A DNA stretch of 39,456 nt from Cerioporus squamosus (taxonomy: Eukaryota; Basidiomycota; Agaricomycetes; Polyporales; Polyporaceae), in NCBI GenBank assembly GCA_022592435.1, contig JABYQS010000266.1, forward strand, positions 1 to 39,456. Reading direction: 5' to 3'. Below are positions 19,397 to 30,132 of this stretch, piece after piece. A program made the position numbers and the translations under genes. Positions within the stretch are counted from its first letter, which is position 1. Each line of letters begins with the position of its first letter. The notes below the pieces were generated by a model. That model was not told the origin of the DNA and searched no databases. It saw nothing but the letters and a program-made list of their open reading frames with translations.

Positions 19397-21080
19397 AGTG
19401 CGTGCGAGTGCGCGTAGTGATGGGTTGCGTTATTGTGGGATGGTTGAGGACAAGGGCGTGAGGCTTCGCCGCTGCTTTATAGCATGAGGCTCAGCCTTCG
19501 ATCTCCAGATGACCCGGTGCTGCGGTACCGCGCTAGGTCATAAGTGCCAGATATCTAACCTCTTGCCTCTTGCGCGATGTCCCTCGGAACACCCAGCGCC
19601 GCATCTTACCACACGGGCGCGCATCCCAGCTATTGTCCTCCTTGTTGCCTCTGCAACATCCCAGTCTAGTGAGTAGCTAGGCTTCTCGAGAAGGGGGAAT
19701 GGCTGTGACCAACCGCATGGAGACAGCATGTCTTGCGGTGTGTCCTCTCGGATCGCTGTGTCTCTTATTGTAGCTTATCCTACGACAGCACCCCGCGACC
19801 GAACATGCCACGCGTGGTACGACAGTACCCTCTGCCCATCCACAGATACACTCTAGGGTTCCGTCGAGTTTGGTAAGTGATGTGGACACAACGTGGTAGG
19901 TGCGATGGGGAAGGCGGCCGGAGACGCATCACCTCGAGATGCGAACTGAAGGGGATGAGCGCAACCAACCGCGGGAACCTGAAAGAACCCCCATACTTCT
20001 GCGGTTCTGCGTCCTCGTGGCAGCGCCAGAATCTCATGCGCGCCGAAGGTGAGGAGAGTTCCTGGAGTCGGACCTGGGCCTGAACTGCCCGCAGCCCAAG
20101 CACTCACGAAGGTCCATCCCAGGCCCCTCAGATACCACGTCACAACAACTCCTCCTCCTCTGCATCCGCGGCGGTCCACATACTCGAGCGCAGGAAATGC
20201 TCTTGATGCTCATCGTGTTCCGCTGCAGAAACGGCTTAGCAAGTTCCAGCTGGTGCTGGGCCTGTTAAAACGAAACGTTAGCTGTAGAATGACCCGTCAC
20301 CGATGTCCACGTACGCGTACTGGGCCACCCACACAAGGACTACCGCAATAACAGTTACGCTTCGTCAGAGGTTATGCAGCGCTTGCCAAAACGCCAAGCA
20401 GCCTCAGTTCGTGGCACTCGCGTTGCCTATGGTATCCCACCGTGACTCCGGGTCTTGTCTTAGTCATACCTTGCCTGGAGTCTGCCAAGCTCAGACAACG
20501 TTACCGGTCTCACTTGAAGATCTCAATCAAGACGCATATATGCACTCACATGCTTCACTATCCGCCCGACTTCCGCTAGTCTTCGATTCCATACGAAGCC
20601 CGAGACCAGCATCTGCCCGGGCCCACTGGGGCTTCGTGTACGTACACGGCACTCGCAATTCCCGCACATGTAACACATATAACGCGACTCGCGGGAACAT
20701 TCGAACGTCCTGGATATCGATGTTCGTGTCCGACATACCCCGGTCTCGTCCAAGCAGTCTTGATCTCATTGATGTTCGCGTGAGGCCGGGAACGAACTCG
20801 ATGATCGTGTATGCTCCAAACAGGTACTATACAATGACTACGACACAGCCGGAACGAGGGTCATCACAGACTAGGGTACAACCGCACGAATACTACCTAC
20901 AGTACATACGAAGTGTCCAGCAGCAACGCCCTGCGTCCGAGGAAGAACAGGAACGGCCGAAAATACCAGCAGCGAGGGGTGAATAAGATACGTACATATG
21001 AGCCAGTACCGCTGGTGCACGAGAACATACGATATGAGGAACATCATGGCGACAAGAGCCCACCTTCAGCTCCCGAGGGC
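19397..21080. other. Intergenic region upstream of Argonaute
   Basis: The Argonaute promoter occupies the left part. The rest is the 3' flank of the ATPase gene. A 227-codon plus-strand frame (20303-20986) and two GC-rich minus-strand frames near 19780-20180 show no recognisable domain, and I do not call them. No RNA gene or transposon end was seen. Confidence 0.4.
19476..19481 (-). promoter_or_regulatory. TATA box of Argonaute
   Basis: TATAAA on the minus strand (GCTATAAAGCAGC), about 80 bases upstream of the ATG at 19396. Confidence 0.5.
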
Positions 21081-24000
21081 TCAGTACTCCTGCACATCAG
21101 CGTCCGAGAGCGACGCATACTCGCTCTCCGTCCTATCATCGTCCGCATAATACTCCTGGACGACCTCCTGCATCGCATACCGCATGATCGGTGAAATCGG
21201 CACCAGCTTCGGCCCCAGCACCTCCTCCTCCTCATCCCCGGCCAACGGCGGGCCATCCATCAGCCGTTCGTGCGCACGCAGCACCTCCTCGTCCGACATC
21301 GGCACCATGTCCTCCTCGGACCCATAGGCACCCTCCGACCCGATGCCCTCGGTGCCAATGCCGGACTCGGGAACCGCAGTGGTGCTGGCTCCAGCAAGAG
21401 GCTCGTTGACCGCCGTCGCGCTGCTCTCTGCCCCAGCCCGTCGACCTCCGCCTCCGCTGCCGAGCTGCATGCGGATGCTCTCGCGCACGCCCATGCTCAT
21501 CCGGGAGGGGTCGACGAACTCCTTCGACACGGGCTCCGTCCAGCGCAAGTCGAGGATCCGACCCTTGACCATGCCGTCGATCGCCCTCGCACCCATCTCC
21601 CGGCAGAGCAGGAAGTATGGCAGCGAGCGCGTGCGCGGTTGGGCGAGGCGGTTCATCACCCGGAGTAGCTGGAGTGCGCTGAAGTCGGCCTGGAACTCGG
21701 GCGCGTCTCCGCTGGAGCCGTTGGACGCGAACATCGTAGGAGGTGACTGGTGCGGGTTAGCCGTGAGCGGGCTGTAGATGCGGAAGCCCGTGCCGAGGGT
21801 GGCCGAGGCCGGGGGTGACAGGCGGTGGATCGCGTGTGTGGATGCATGCTCGTTCTGTGGACTGGCCGCACCGTTGGACGCTTCTGGAGCTTGGCCGTTT
21901 GTTGATGCCTGAGCAGAATGGATGATGTGCAGATTAAGGAGGGCATGTGCCTGAATGAAGTGCGAGCTCTGCTTGACTGAAGGTTGCATCAGACATGTAT
22001 CATCATGGAACAGTTGACAACTTACTGTCGAGCTTTCCGTTGGAGTTGACTAGTTGGTCTGTGAGCGAAGATCCTCATTCACCAGCGAATGGCTCACCGT
22101 AGTCCGTAATATAATCCTGCCAATGCGCGAACTTGCCTCCAAAAGCCTCGTACAGCTTCTCGAAGTCAAGGCCAGGGCGTAGTCGCTCCGGCACATCCGG
22201 CAAGATACGTTCGCGGAAGAACTTGCGCGTCTCGGCCTTAGCGTGGTCCCCTATGGTGATGATCTGCGCGCAATGTTGGGCAATGTGTCTAAGATGCGAT
22301 TGCAAAGAGAGACGCACCTTGCAATGCTGCATGATGTTGAGCTGTCTCAGCCATGTCTGGTAGAAGGGGTCGCTTGTCGCGTGAATGACATGACACAAGC
22401 GATCCTGCTTCGTGAGAACGAGCATGGCGTCGAGCAGGCACTTCATGGCGTCGATGGACCGAATTAGCGCGGGGCTGTGGATTCGACGTGTGAGCGAATC
22501 ATGTTCATTTGATTGAGCGGATACTTGCAGTTTGTGCGCCTCGTCGATGAAGAATACTGGGATCTTCTTTGCAGGGGGTTCGAGTTGCTTTTCTTTGTCC
22601 TTGCCGCGATTCTCGCGTACATCGCCGTTTTCCCTACTCTTTTGATCGGCCTGTTTTCGTCGCGAGGAGAACATCCGTGCACGCCACGAAGGGCGACCCT
22701 CCTGCTGCTTCTTGGGGTCTTTGGCCGAACGAGACTCGGGATCTCGTTTCGCTTTGGACTCGGCGAGTACTTCGGGCGAGGGTTGGAAGTTCCAATATCT
22801 TAGGAGAGAACTCTGCTGATATTACTGAGCGGCAAGTCTCAAGCTAGGATGCTGCGACTGACCTGGAAGAGCTCCATGAGTCGCGCGACGTCGCTCGTCT
22901 TGATGTCTCCGAGCGGAGAGGAGAGCGCTTCAGTCGACTGCGCTGCGTTCGAAAGACGACGTTCAACGTTGAGCCTGTCATGCTGAAGCGTAATGCTTGA
23001 ACATCAGCTCTGTTGACAACGTTGCACCACCCACCTTGAAGCCCCACGCTTCCTTCTCAAAAGCTTCGTACCCTGGCATGTCAGGATCTTGCGCGATACT
23101 CATGAAGAATCCCTCCATTTGCTGACTGTAGTACAGCGAGAAGTGAGTATATGCTGCGAGCCAATGTAGGGTACGCACCTCAAGCTCATATATAGGCTTG
23201 CTAGGTCTGCGAAGCCTGCAATACGCAAGTCGAAGTGGAGGACATGGTAGCGTGGTTGGGTCAACACTTGACGCAGGAGAGCGGTCTTGCCAAAGCTCAA
23301 TTTATGATCTCATATAGGCAGACAAATCCTACCTTTCCGACACTACTCGCACCGAACAAAACAGTGAAGCTCGGGTCTCCCTCAAGCGCACGTGAGATGG
23401 TCCTCAACTCGGCCGGTCGCTCGTGGAATCCAGGAAATGCCGAAAATGTGTGCGTCGGTGTCAACTGAGCGCGTTCTCTGGCCTCCGCGAGCTCCCTCTT
23501 TGTGTCTTCCAGCATCTTCTTCGACTCTGTCAAGGAGCGTAGTGTCTCGGCGGGCTGTTGCGGGAGCATAGGCACAGACAATCAGGCAACGTGTCCGCAC
23601 TGCCGTAACCTGGAGCGAGTGGGTATGATGAGATGAGGGAGATACGTACATTCGCGAGGACACCGATAATCTCGCCGATGCCAAAGAAGTTGCGCTTGCG
23701 GACGTCCGTAGGCATGGGCATGCCGCGGCGGCGGGGAATGTTCGAGCGGAAGAGCCAGTGAAGCTGAAGTGTCCCTCCGTCTCCAATCGTAGTGTACATG
23801 CTCGTACGCCGCGATGCTGGGGGCGAGAGTGCGTGCGTGCGGGGCGTGGGCCCCGAACGAGCGAGGACTGTGTTGCCGTTGTTGTTCGTGGTCCTGCGGG
23901 CCATGTCACCAGAGGATCCGCGCGAGCTGAGAGAGGAGAAGGAAGGCGTGCTGCCACGGAGTCGATTGAGGATATGGAAGGACGAAAGGAGGGGCGCAGG

Positions 24001-24108
24001 GGAGATATGAGATATTGGGGACGTTAACGCGGGCGTCGCACCTAGCAGGTGCAGCCTGTGGTGCGCATACAGCCACCGACCTCCCGCGGGGCGCAGTGTC
24101 GGAGGCAT
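21081..24108 (-). CDS. AAA/archaeal-type P-loop ATPase domain protein, 845 aa
   Basis: Ten exons: 24108-23650, 23554-23333, 23285-23179, 23125-23035, 22982-22863, 22815-22529, 22474-22318, 22263-22098, 22058-22026, 21976-21081; all phases close. The N-terminus is basic and Ser/Pro/Thr-rich (SFSSLSSRGSSGDMARRTTN), possibly a mitochondrial targeting region. A short coiled coil (SLTESKKMLEDTKRELAEAR) precedes GFHERPAELRTI and Walker A TVLFGASSVGKT (217-228). A charged linker (AKDPKKQQEGRPSW...ENRGKDKEKQLEPPAKK, about 350-417) is inserted before Walker B VFFIDEAHKL (420-429). Then LLDAMLVLTKQDRLCHVIHA, FYQTWLRQLNIMQHCK, IITIGDHAKAETRKFF (sensor region). The C-terminal third has FSALQLLRVMNRLAQPRTRS, a Gly/Ala/Ser-rich stretch and an acidic end. 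This layout matches a conserved fungal ATPase family of undefined role. Intron 6 is taken as GC-AG because only that restores HKLPALIRS; see findings. Confidence 0.87.
22475..22528 (-). other. GC-AG intron in the ATPase gene
   Basis: 54-nt intron with donor CT/GCAAGT and acceptor CCACAG. A GT is available three bases further on (CAA/GTATCC) but would put the next exon out of frame; the GC donor gives the conserved HKLPALIRS reading. Confidence 0.75.
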
Positions 24109-25059
24109 GTGTCCATAGTACAGAGGCTATATCACGATCTGTGAAGCGTCGACACGTTGTACCGGCCTGGCGATTGACTTCGGACCTTCGACGAATCTAA
24201 GCGCGCTGCGAGCTCTCGACGGTGACCTGAGGAGCGCGCCAGTAACGATGAACGCGACCTTGGTGTGCACCTGTTGGGTATATGGGGGCGTTCGAGCAGT
24301 GACGGACGAGAACAGAGCTGGAAGAAGGCGGTATTTGTACCACCCAGCTGCTTGATGGAAGTCGATGACGTCGTCGAGGTCGCCTCCGCCACGTGGACGA
24401 GGGAAGGCGTCTACCACGAGGAGGGCAGCGAGGAGACACAAGTACTGATACGTATGCTCATCGCAGGCATTTTCGGTGAGGAAACAAGGAGGAGGACACG
24501 TAGGAAAGCGGGGGAAAGGTGTGATTGTCCCTCGACGCGGTGCGACGCGCCTGATATACCTGCAAGACGGCACGTGATCGCGTTTACCTTTCCGGGCTAC
24601 AATATAGTACATACTTACTCTCGGCGACGTATCGCGATTCGCGAAGTTGCCTTACTCATGGCTAGTGCTGGCCCGACAGTTGCGACCTGAAACATGACTA
24701 GTACCTAAATGCTACTTTCCTGCCTAGCCACAGAATCATTGCGCAGAACATAGGTATCGCCATCACGTACGACGCGACCTTCCAAGTCGCCGATGTCATC
24801 CACCAAGCCGCGGAAGTAATGTCCTCTCGAATTCCACATTTCCGAAGAAAATACTTACTGCTTTGCATAAAACTTGTACTTATCATCGGTTGTACTCAAG
24901 CGACGCGGTCAGTTGCTGAGACAGGCGCCGTCTCGGTGAATGCCGAGCGGTTCCTGCACTGGCGCCGCTATGGTATAAAGCTGCTCTCTTCCAGCTACTT
25001 CTTGTGTCAACCTTCACCCATCTGGTATCTGTGGCTACTTGCGGCCTTCAATCACTGAA
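24109..25059. other. Divergent intergenic region between ATPase and cyclin genes
   Basis: About 950 bases between two outward-reading starts, so it should contain both promoters. It also has coding-like frames: on the minus strand 24698-24886 (62 codons, one hydrophobic helix, TWKVASYVMAIPMFCAMILW) and 24127-24612, and on the plus strand 24265-24690. A small membrane-protein gene on the minus strand is possible, but I could not build a consistent exon model with a start codon. Confidence 0.35.
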
Positions 25060-27280
25060 ATGCTGCTCGGGTCTCCAAACAGTACAGACAGTTCGTCTTC
25101 ACTTGCGCATACAGTCACCTCTCCAGGCGACGAAGACACTGCCAACATTGCTCCCGCATCCTCTCCACCATCTTCGTCTCCTGTTGCTGTGACTCCTCCG
25201 GACAATCTCGACGAGCCAGCTGCAAACATTGCAACCGCTTTAACTGACGACTCTGCTGCTTCTTTTCTCTGTCGACTGGACGACCTTCTGCTCGCTGTCC
25301 AGGAAGATAAAGGCGCCACTCGGGGATCTGTTGTATCTCCTGGCTACTCGGAAGACTGCACTGGGACGACAGCATCTGCCAGAACTGCTAAGCTTGAGGC
25401 GGCCTCTTCACCGAGCTTGCCTTGTGACCTGAGGCGGAAACGCGCAGTACCGGGAGCTCCCACAGGCGGCGTACAACTCGGAGGCGTCACGCAGAAAAAG
25501 CGCAAACTATCCACTGGCAAGGCATTCTCGCAAGTGCATACTCGCGCATCTCGCAGTTATCAATCAACCTCGGTCACGCGGCTATCTGGCGCTTTCAGGC
25601 TTCAATATGCGCGAGGACCTGGGAGTCTGCGCCGCGCCGAGTCCCTGCGCTCGCAGGTCTCCATCGAAGAAGAGGACGAGATCCTCAACGAGGTGGGCGT
25701 CGCGAATCATCCTCTGTTGCTTACGCTCATTCAAATTAAAACACGCTTCGTTTACAGGTTATCGACAAGAGCGTACACCCAAAAGGGTTGCCGATTGTTG
25801 TTGGGAACGTCGATTCGCCCTTCGGAGGATATGCACCGACTGTGCCGACCACGCCAACTGCTCACAGCGTCGAAGGTCGGGGGACGACTGCACAAGAAGA
25901 ACTGTCGCTCATCCAGGACATCCCGATCATTCCTGTCCCGCCGTTTGAGCTGATTCCGAAGGCGCCGCAGTCTGCAGAAGCGGCGGCCGAGCGAAGAATC
26001 GACGCGCTGCTTTCAAGAGAGCGGGACCAGAGGGACTTTGATGGGTTGCTATGCTCGTCTACTCCGAGAGCATCTCCGCCCAGGACCGAAGACGAGGAGG
26101 AGCAATTCTGGATGGACGACTCCGTTCCGCCCTGCGATGAGGATGATGCGAACTATTGGGCAACTATGGTGGCGCTCTCTTCGCCGAAACCTGGCGCGGT
26201 GCCCGGCGAGGCCTCGCTTCGCGCCCAGATCTACCCTTCCAAGATCAAAGTAGACATCGACAGCGGTCTCCTGGAGCAGGTCATACAGTGGCTTCTGGAG
26301 GTAAATCGCACCTTGTGTCGCACAGACACAATACCCTTGACTATATGCTTACAGGTCATGCCGGCGGAAGACCACAAGACGTCGTATTCGCCAGGCGATC
26401 TCTACGACCTCTTGTCAAGCTCCTCGGAGACCCGCTTCCACGCGGCGTATCTCTTTCTGCGGTACCTTCTGCACGTCAGGTCCTCAGGGGCTGCTTCGAC
26501 GGCCGTTCGCCAGTCTTCGGAGGACCAAGAGGCGCTTGAAGCCGTCACATGGGACGTCGCCGTAGCATGCCTGGCGCTGAGCGTGAAGGTCCGTACTAGC
26601 TTGCGCATCGTGGAATTTCCCCCGGGAACTCATCACCACTCCCGCAGTTTCACCGCGACGTTCTGTTCCCGCTGGACGTCATCTATGTGGACGAGTTTCT
26701 GGACCTCGCGCCGCATGAGATCGAGTTTGAGGACCTGGAGACCGCTCAGCGCGACGTCCTGGAGGCGATCACCTACCGCGTGGGAAGCGCTACCCCGGGC
26801 GCATTCATGGCAGAGCTCTGGGCGGCGCTGTCGACGCTGAGGAGCCTTGTGGGCTTTGATGGTGGCTGGGATGCCGTCCAGGAGGAAGCATGGGGGATCC
26901 TGAATGACGCCCTGCAGCGTGAGTGCTATGGTCTGAGGCGGCGTCATGTTGCTCACGCATAGGGACAGAGCCTGAGCTGCTGCAGTACCCGTCGTCTCTG
27001 GTCACAGGCGCAGCCGTCATCGAAGGCGTTCTTGAAGTCCTACAGAGACGCTACAAGACGACGGGCGTCGACGGGCGAGGGAAGCCGGTTGGCAAGCGAG
27101 ACGCACGGTCGCTGAAGAAGGCGGCGTTAAAGTGCTCGCGCGGGGTACGACTGGATATTCAGGACGTCCTGCATGTTTCGAAGGTGAGTCGCGCGACCAT
27201 ACCCGTGCAACTATCACTTAAAGGCGTTATAGGAGGACCTGCTCGCTTGTCAGAAGTGGCTGGGATTGACGACGTACTGA
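25060..27280 (+). CDS. Cyclin-box domain protein, 649 aa
   Basis: Six exons: 25060-25692, 25758-26300, 26355-26588, 26648-26918, 26963-27183, 27233-27280; phases close and the gene ends QKWLGLTTY. Residues 1-390 are low-complexity, Ser/Thr/Pro- and acid-rich, with a basic patch QKKRKLS around 150 (possible nuclear signal, CDK-type site context) and VIDKSVHPKGLPIVVGN after intron 1. The cyclin fold covers about 395-560: FHAAYLFLRYLLHVR, EAVTWDVAVACLALSVK, FHRDVLFPLDVIYVDEFLDL, APHEIEFEDLETAQRDVLEA, ITYRVGSATPGAFMAELWAA. This wording, especially L-x-LAPHEIEFEDLETAQRDVL, is that of basidiomycete cyclin-like proteins. It probably binds a cyclin-dependent kinase; which kinase and which process cannot be told. 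Start ATG at 25060 is the first in frame; an upstream exon is not excluded. Confidence 0.85.
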
Positions 27281-27900
27281 GACCGCTGCTGACGGGTTTA
27301 TGCTTATATTACTCTTGGTGCTCACTTCGATAGTGTAAGAATCACATCCGCAATGTGTCGTTGCGCGCGAGTTGACCTCGATTCTTTGGCGTGGCGCGCT
27401 TGCGGTGAGTTCGTTCCTAGACAGTTGCCAAACAGAGCCGAGCACCTTCTGAGCGTTTATCAGATAGCTGAGTCATCCTCACATCCAGTCGCAATTGCGC
27501 TCGCCGGTGAGCTCTTCGTCCGGAACGCCTGACATCGTTTTATTCGTTTCATTGGCGAGATGAGTACAGTATGCGGCGTCGCCGTGCACCTGGATCCTAG
27601 AGGAGAACAACTGGGCATATGGTATGTGAGCGTCAGAATTCAGCATCAGTCAGCCACCGTCCGCTGACGGAGCTCCCCCATGGCGCCAAACAGTGTTCAA
27701 ATCGGAGCCCCGCCGCCGGAGGTTCGAGCGAGTCATTCCTGATCTTCACTTTAGCGACATCATAAGTATGATCGCCCGCCGCGGTATGGACCCCCGCAAT
27801 CCTGACAGTGGAGTACCTACTCCGTTCTAGTGCAAAGTTCTCGCAGTTCAGCTTGGCTTTATCCCTCGCGAGACTCAGACCTGAGTAGATACGTCTCCGG
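27281..27900. other. Intergenic region
   Basis: 3' flank of the cyclin gene and promoter of the first transporter. The minus-strand frame 27633-28121 runs antisense into transporter exon 1 and shows no recognisable content. No TATA box was clear. Confidence 0.45.
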
Positions 27901-29753
27901 ATGGCTGACCAGGTTACACTCCATGACCAGGAAAAACGAGACGCCGCGAAGGACGAGGCGTTGACCTTTGTGGGCCCAACAGCCGACCGGGAGGAGCCGC
28001 CACCAGTACCTGCGGACGTGGAAGAGCCGCTGCCAGAATATGTTCCAGATGGAGGAAAGGAGGCGTGGACTGTCGTCTTGGGATCATCACTCGCGCTCTT
28101 CGCCTCGGCTGGGATGATCAATGCCTATGTCAGTGCGCTTTGCGTACCTGTATATCGAGTTCATAGTTGAGGCTAACTTTGGGTTGCAGGGCACCTTCCA
28201 GAGCTATTACGAGACGACGTTACTGCCGTCGTCCTCATCTTCTACAATATCCCTTATCGGCTCGCTGCAAGTGTTCCTGCTGTACTTCGTGGGCACGTTC
28301 GCCGGACGTATCTTTGATGCGTACGGGACATCTGTAAGTACTACACTCAGTCCGACGCTCTCGGTATTTGCTGATCAACTGTCAATGGCAGGTCATGATA
28401 CCCTTAGGTTCTTTTATCTCAGTCTTCGCGCTGATGATGGTCTCGCTCGCACAACATGACCAAGCGTACCAAATTTTCCTCTCCCATGGAATCCTTTTCG
28501 GGTTCGGGATAGCTCTCCTGTAAGTCCTTCATATCTTTTTGTTGTCTTCTCACTGACACCTTCCAGGTTCAACCCGTCTGTCGCCGTTCTCGGCCACTGG
28601 TTCCGCCGCAGACGCGCACTCGCCATCGGACTCACCACTGGCGGCAGCGCAAGCGGCGGCGTCGTCTTCCCAATTATCCTCGAGCAGCTCATCCCAACTG
28701 TTGGGTTCCCTTGGGCAGTTCGCATCATCGCTTTCGTGATTATGGCATGCCTCATTGTGTCTTGCCTGACCATTCGGACACGCCTACCGCTCTCTGGGCA
28801 TATTTCGTGGCGGACAGCGATTGACCTTCGTGGCTGGAAGGACCCGCGCTATGCACTTGCGACTATCGCCGCTTTCCTGTAAGTTCCATGCCCCGTCTTC
28901 TCTCTCTGAAACTGACTTACTCTTACTCTCGACATCAACAGACTCTTCTACGCATTCTTCATTCCATACTTCTACATCCAGATCTATGCGAATTTCCGGG
29001 GTGTACCGCCCGGGATCGCAAACTACCTTCTTGCAATTTTGAACGCTATGAATGTGCCTTCGCGTATTCTTCCCGGTATCATAGCAGACAGATATGGGAC
29101 GTGAGTAACCTTTCCTCGCGCACCGCACCCCTGCTGACACTCATATGGCTGGTCAGCTTGAACGTATTTGTCCCTGCGGCGACGATCTGCAGCATCCTCA
29201 TCCTCGGGCTTTGGCTCCCCTCGCGCAGCACGGGGTCCATCATCGTCTTCGCAGCGTTGTATGGCCTGGTCTCTGGCAAGTTACGCTTCACTTGGTTGTC
29301 ATAAGCTCAAGAGTTAACTTTTCCGTGTCACACAGGGGCATTCGTCTCATTGCTGCCAACGTACATCGCAACGATCTCTCCAAGGGAAGTATACGGAGCA
29401 CGATTAGGTATGTACACCTGGCCCGAAGATCACTTCGCACCCTAACACACTGCTTCCACCCTTCAGGTTCCGTGTACATGGTGGTGGCGGTCGCTACGCT
29501 GGTCGGTACTCCGACAGGCGGAGCGCTGCTCAAGGAGGTCGACCAAAAGCACTTCAACGGCCTTATCATCTTCTCGGGCGTCCTCACGCTCACAGGCACG
29601 ATCATCTTGGCGAGCGCGGGGGTCGTGGGATCGAAACGCTTACGACACTTCTTCATACGTCGGACGTCCTCGCCGGAGCCGGAGATAGAGAAAACGAGAC
29701 CATCCAGTCCGGGGAGAGCATCACAGCCGACGAAGATGGACCATGGGGTTTGA
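27901..29753 (+). CDS. MFS transporter, monocarboxylate porter-like, copy 1 (482 aa)
   Basis: Major facilitator protein of the fungal monocarboxylate-transporter-like (MCT/Mch) group, in a membrane, substrate unknown. Eight exons: 27901-28128, 28190-28333, 28392-28519, 28567-28878, 28942-29100, 29157-29275, 29336-29407, 29467-29753; all phases close. A polar cytosolic tail leads to the family motif [20 protein letters not shown]. Then [55 protein letters not shown] (loop 2-3-type basic motif), [60 protein letters not shown] and a charged C-terminal tail. About twelve hydrophobic segments can be counted. Intron 6 starts with GC (GCAAGT) where the neighbour has GT. Close tandem relative of the next gene. 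Confidence 0.9.
29276..29335 (+). other. GC-AG intron in transporter copy 1
   Basis: 60-nt intron with donor TCTG/GCAAGTTA and acceptor CACACAG. It sits at the same position and phase as the GT-AG intron 31543-31604 of copy 2, which confirms the reading. Confidence 0.85.
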
Positions 29754-30132
29754 AAGCTTGTTGAGAGGGCCCAGGATACTGATCATGAACCGTACACTAG
29801 CCACACGTAGACGATCAATTTTCAGACCTTCTACAGTTATGTCTGACATCCACTTCAGTATCTAGTGCTCGACACGTCCGAATAAGTAGAGCTCACTTTA
29901 GCCTCGACGATACGGACACTAAGTAGTGCTGTCCGGTGAGTGAGCGTCTAGTTCATCGTTCTGACATATCCCGCTGACAACCGATACGTATCGGTAGAGT
30001 CGGCTACCTCCGATTCCCGAACTCCCCATGAGTCACTTCGCGTAGTACTTGGACAAAACCGTCGCGCGGCGGGAGCCTGCACGGTCGCACTCGTAGCAGC
30101 ACCAGGACACCAAGCTCACACAACACGGTAAG
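29754..30132. promoter_or_regulatory. Promoter region of transporter copy 2
   Basis: 379 bases between the transporters. It holds a perfect 14-bp palindrome, CCGATACGTATCGG, at 29981-29994, about 140 bases before the ATG. Such a palindrome suits a dimeric zinc-cluster or bZIP-type regulator, but none is known to me for this site. No coding content. Confidence 0.4.
29981..29994. promoter_or_regulatory. Perfect 14-bp palindrome upstream of transporter copy 2
   Basis: CCGATACGTATCGG reads the same on both strands. The CCG/CGG-type ends at a fixed distance resemble inverted half-sites of fungal Zn2Cys6 regulators, which is inference only. Confidence 0.4.

Noticed and set aside
20303..20986. 227-codon plus-strand frame upstream of the ATPase 3' end
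   Set aside because: No recognisable motif, no intron, no promoter sign. Long enough to deserve a transcript check, but not supported.
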